From CAVSJA01 sp963728145 (lineage in GTDB: Bacteria > Bacteroidota > Bacteroidia > Chitinophagales > Chitinophagaceae): a stretch of 64,000 bases of DNA. The DNA lies in assembly GCA_963728145.1 (NCBI GenBank), contig CAVSJA010000006.1, positions 558,001 to 622,000 of the forward strand, in the 5' to 3' direction. Positions 62,409-64,000 of the stretch are shown piece by piece (positions within the stretch are counted from its first letter, which is position 1; every line of letters begins with the position of its first letter). The translations under genes were made by a program, and so were the position numbers. The notes beneath the pieces were generated by a model. That model searched no databases. It was not told the DNA's origin and worked only from the letters and a program-made list of their open reading frames with translations.

Positions 62409-63686
62409 ATGAAAAAAAATAATACTTATTTATTCATACTGTGCTGGCTGTTGCCGGTAAAGTCATTTGCCCAGCAGAAAGATATTACGGGCATGTGGTA
62501 TGGGCAAATAACTATTATCGACACACAAACAGTCAGCATTCCTTACGAGATTGCAGTAAGCGAAGAAAAAGGAAAATTGGTTGGATATTCAAGAATTGTT
62601 TTTCATGCTAATGGAAAAGATGAAGCCGGCGTACGAAGTATCAGCATCAGGCGCGAGGGTAACAAGATCATAATGGAAGATGAAGGCTTTATCGAACATA
62701 ATTTTTCGGCTAATCCTGCCAAAGGGGTAAAGAAAACAATGATTGTTGTACTCACAACTACGGATAGCGAAATGATACTGGAAGGTTCATGGAGTACTAA
62801 CAGGACCCGTACCTACAGGGCGTATAACGGTATTGTTTTGCTAAAAAGAAAGATTGATTTCAAAAAACTGGAATTGTTTAAAAGCCTGGATACTTTAAAC
62901 CTGGTTTCCAAATTATCTTTTAAAGACAGGCCGGAAACAGTAGCCGTTGTTGCTGTTGCCGAACCTGTTGAAAAAAAGCCAAAACCGTTACCCGTTGTTT
63001 CGGTGCCGGCGCCGGCTCCTGAATCATTGGGAGTAACAAAAAACACACAACCATCAACAGCTAAAATATCGCCCCCGTCAGAACAAAAGGAATTGCAGAT
63101 GGATACTTTGGCAAAGTCAAACATGAAGCCAGTTGTGAAACCTGCATCTGTGGCACCAAAACCAGGGCCGGTAGTAATCTTTGCAGTTGCGCCAAAACAG
63201 GAGCAAAAAACGCCTCCGCCACCGAAACCTGAATCGGAGAAAAAACCCGTGGTAGTTGCTGTTCAGCCACAACCTAAACCTGCTCCTCCTGTTACGATAG
63301 TGGCACCATCTATTGTACAGGGTGCTGCTGAAATTGAAAAACGTTTTACAAAATCTGATAAGTCATTTTATTTTGAAACAGACAGTTTGTTGCTTACGCT
63401 GTATGATAATGGTGAAGTGGATGGCGATACGGTGACGGTACTAATGAACGGCAATATTATTTTTTCAAAAGTGGGGCTTACTACAAAGGCAAATAGCAAA
63501 ACTATTTACATCGCGTCTAATATGGATTCTGTAAAGCTGGTGATGTATGCCGAAAGCCTTGGCGAAATACCACCTAACACGGGCCTGATGGTTGTGACTG
63601 ATGGTGAAAAAAGATACGAAGTTCGCTTTAGTGCTGATTTGAAAACAAATTCTGCGATTGTATTTCGGAGAAAAAGAAAGGAATGA
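62409..63686 (+). CDS. Secreted hypothetical protein with Pro-rich linker, 425 aa
   Basis: Signal peptide MKKNNTYLFILCWLLPVKSFAQ. Residues 25-130 (DITGMWYGQITIIDTQTVSI, YEIAVSEEKGKLVGYSRIVF, EDEGFIEHNFSANPAKG) resemble a lipocalin-like domain. A long Pro/Val/Ala/Lys linker follows (PPPPKPESEKKPVVVAVQPQ), then a C-terminal domain KSFYFETDSLLLTLYDNGEV with DGDTVTVLMNGNIIFSKVGL. Not recognised by name. Layout suggests an envelope-spanning protein. Confidence 0.75.
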   Translation: MKKNNTYLFILCWLLPVKSFAQQKDITGMWYGQITIIDTQTVSIPYEIAVSEEKGKLVGYSRIVFHANGKDEAGVRSISIRREGNKIIMEDEGFIEHNFSANPAKGVKKTMIVVLTTTDSEMILEGSWSTNRTRTYRAYNGIVLLKRKIDFKKLELFKSLDTLNLVSKLSFKDRPETVAVVAVAEPVEKKPKPLPVVSVPAPAPESLGVTKNTQPSTAKISPPSEQKELQMDTLAKSNMKPVVKPASVAPKPGPVVIFAVAPKQEQKTPPPPKPESEKKPVVVAVQPQPKPAPPVTIVAPSIVQGAAEIEKRFTKSDKSFYFETDSLLLTLYDNGEVDGDTVTVLMNGNIIFSKVGLTTKANSKTIYIASNMDSVKLVMYAESLGEIPPNTGLMVVTDGEKRYEVRFSADLKTNSAIVFRRKRKE

Positions 63687-63909
63687 ATAATTTTACCTCT
63701 TTGTACCCTATTTGTACCTCACATCATGTAAAAAAATAATAATCAATCGTTATCACTTTCTGTATTGGGAAGTAGGTTGTTTTCAGCATTAAGCTTAACT
63801 TTAAGCTACTCACGCTATTCTCAAATAACCCCCAATAATAATTGTTTTAGGGAAACAGATTTTCCCAATAGATTAAACTTCCTGGTTCAAAATCTATTGA
63901 GTTATTATT

Positions 63910-64000
63910 ATGAGGATCATTAGAAGTATACAGAATAGGATATATGAGATCCGCGGAGAAAGAGTAATGCTGGATAGCGATTTGGCTGCTCTGTATGACA
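63910..64000 (+). CDS. ORF6N-domain protein, 5' end only
   Basis: MRIIRSIQNRIYEIRGERVM then LDSDLAALYD is the start of the ORF6N domain (Bro-N/KilA-N superfamily, DNA-binding proteins found in phages and mobile regions). The gene runs off the window after 30 codons. It may mark the edge of a mobile or phage-derived segment. Confidence 0.8.
   Translation, partial: MRIIRSIQNRIYEIRGERVMLDSDLAALYD

Noticed and set aside
1..64000. tRNA, rRNA or other known structured RNA genes
   Set aside because: No T-loop, rRNA or riboswitch core was recognised by eye; a covariance search would be needed to be certain.

Overview
The window is about 64 kb from a member of the Bacteroidota, most like the Chitinophagales/Chitinophagaceae. 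Evidence: a type IX secretion C-terminal sorting domain, a short (~290 aa) primary sigma factor without region 1.1, ribosomal protein S16 with a long Gly/Arg/Pro tail, a short NuoG, ExbB-ExbD-ExbD-TonB and TonB-PstS-TPR gene groups, and many translated signal peptides and lipoboxes of Bacteroidota type. No rRNA, tRNA, CRISPR array or complete transposase gene was seen.

Layout. 0-7 kb: end of a LamG-domain protein, a methyltransferase, trmD, an S4 RNA-binding protein, an M20 dipeptidase and a CDF metal transporter. 6.6-9.5 kb: two secreted surface proteins. 9.8-16.4 kb: lptF-like permease, START-like protein, rpoD, ffh, rpsP, rimM. 17-26.5 kb: DNA polymerase IV, an Rrf2 regulator and a 1-Cys peroxiredoxin, two pseudouridine synthases, a Spy-like periplasmic protein, rlmN, a thiolase and a sulfatase. 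26.5-32 kb: DinB-like and DUF418 proteins, hisS, a 95-bp tandem array and a low-molecular-weight tyrosine phosphatase. 32.3-36.2 kb: TonB, small membrane protein, PstS-like lipoprotein, TPR protein. 36.3-51.6 kb: the complete 14-subunit complex I operon nuoABCDEFGHIJKLMN, carrying two extra genes (an unknown lipoprotein and a GxxExxY protein). 52.5-60 kb: FtsX/MacB-type permease, a large metzincin-type protease, exbB-exbD-exbD-tonB. 60-64 kb: a lipoprotein, mnmE, a secreted Pro-rich protein and the start of an ORF6N-domain protein.

The most unusual property is the intergenic DNA. Nearly every larger gap holds self-complementary arrays built from short words of 7-10 bp. I name them: W1 (9 bp, GTTGACAGG), W2 (8 bp, GAACAGAG), W3 (7 bp, GTTTGGC), W4 (7 bp, ATTGATT), W5 (7 bp, GAGCTCG), W6 (about 9-10 bp, CTCTGTGTCC), and P7, a larger palindrome whose ends read GAACCTTGTCAT. 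Most occur as a left arm, a loop and the reverse-complement arm. Several begin exactly at, or supply, the stop codon of the preceding gene. A 746-bp imperfect palindrome of family P7 lies after nuoN. The W6 arms flank a GxxExxY gene inserted between nuoF and nuoG.

A second general property is a set of about 24 apparent single-base indels (about 21 insertions, 3 deletions) plus one in-frame stop in otherwise conserved genes, including the essential ffh. Thirteen fall in the 3.1 kb of exbB-exbD-exbD-tonB. I annotate these genes over their full length and treat the breaks as probable consensus errors, although real decay of that operon is not excluded.
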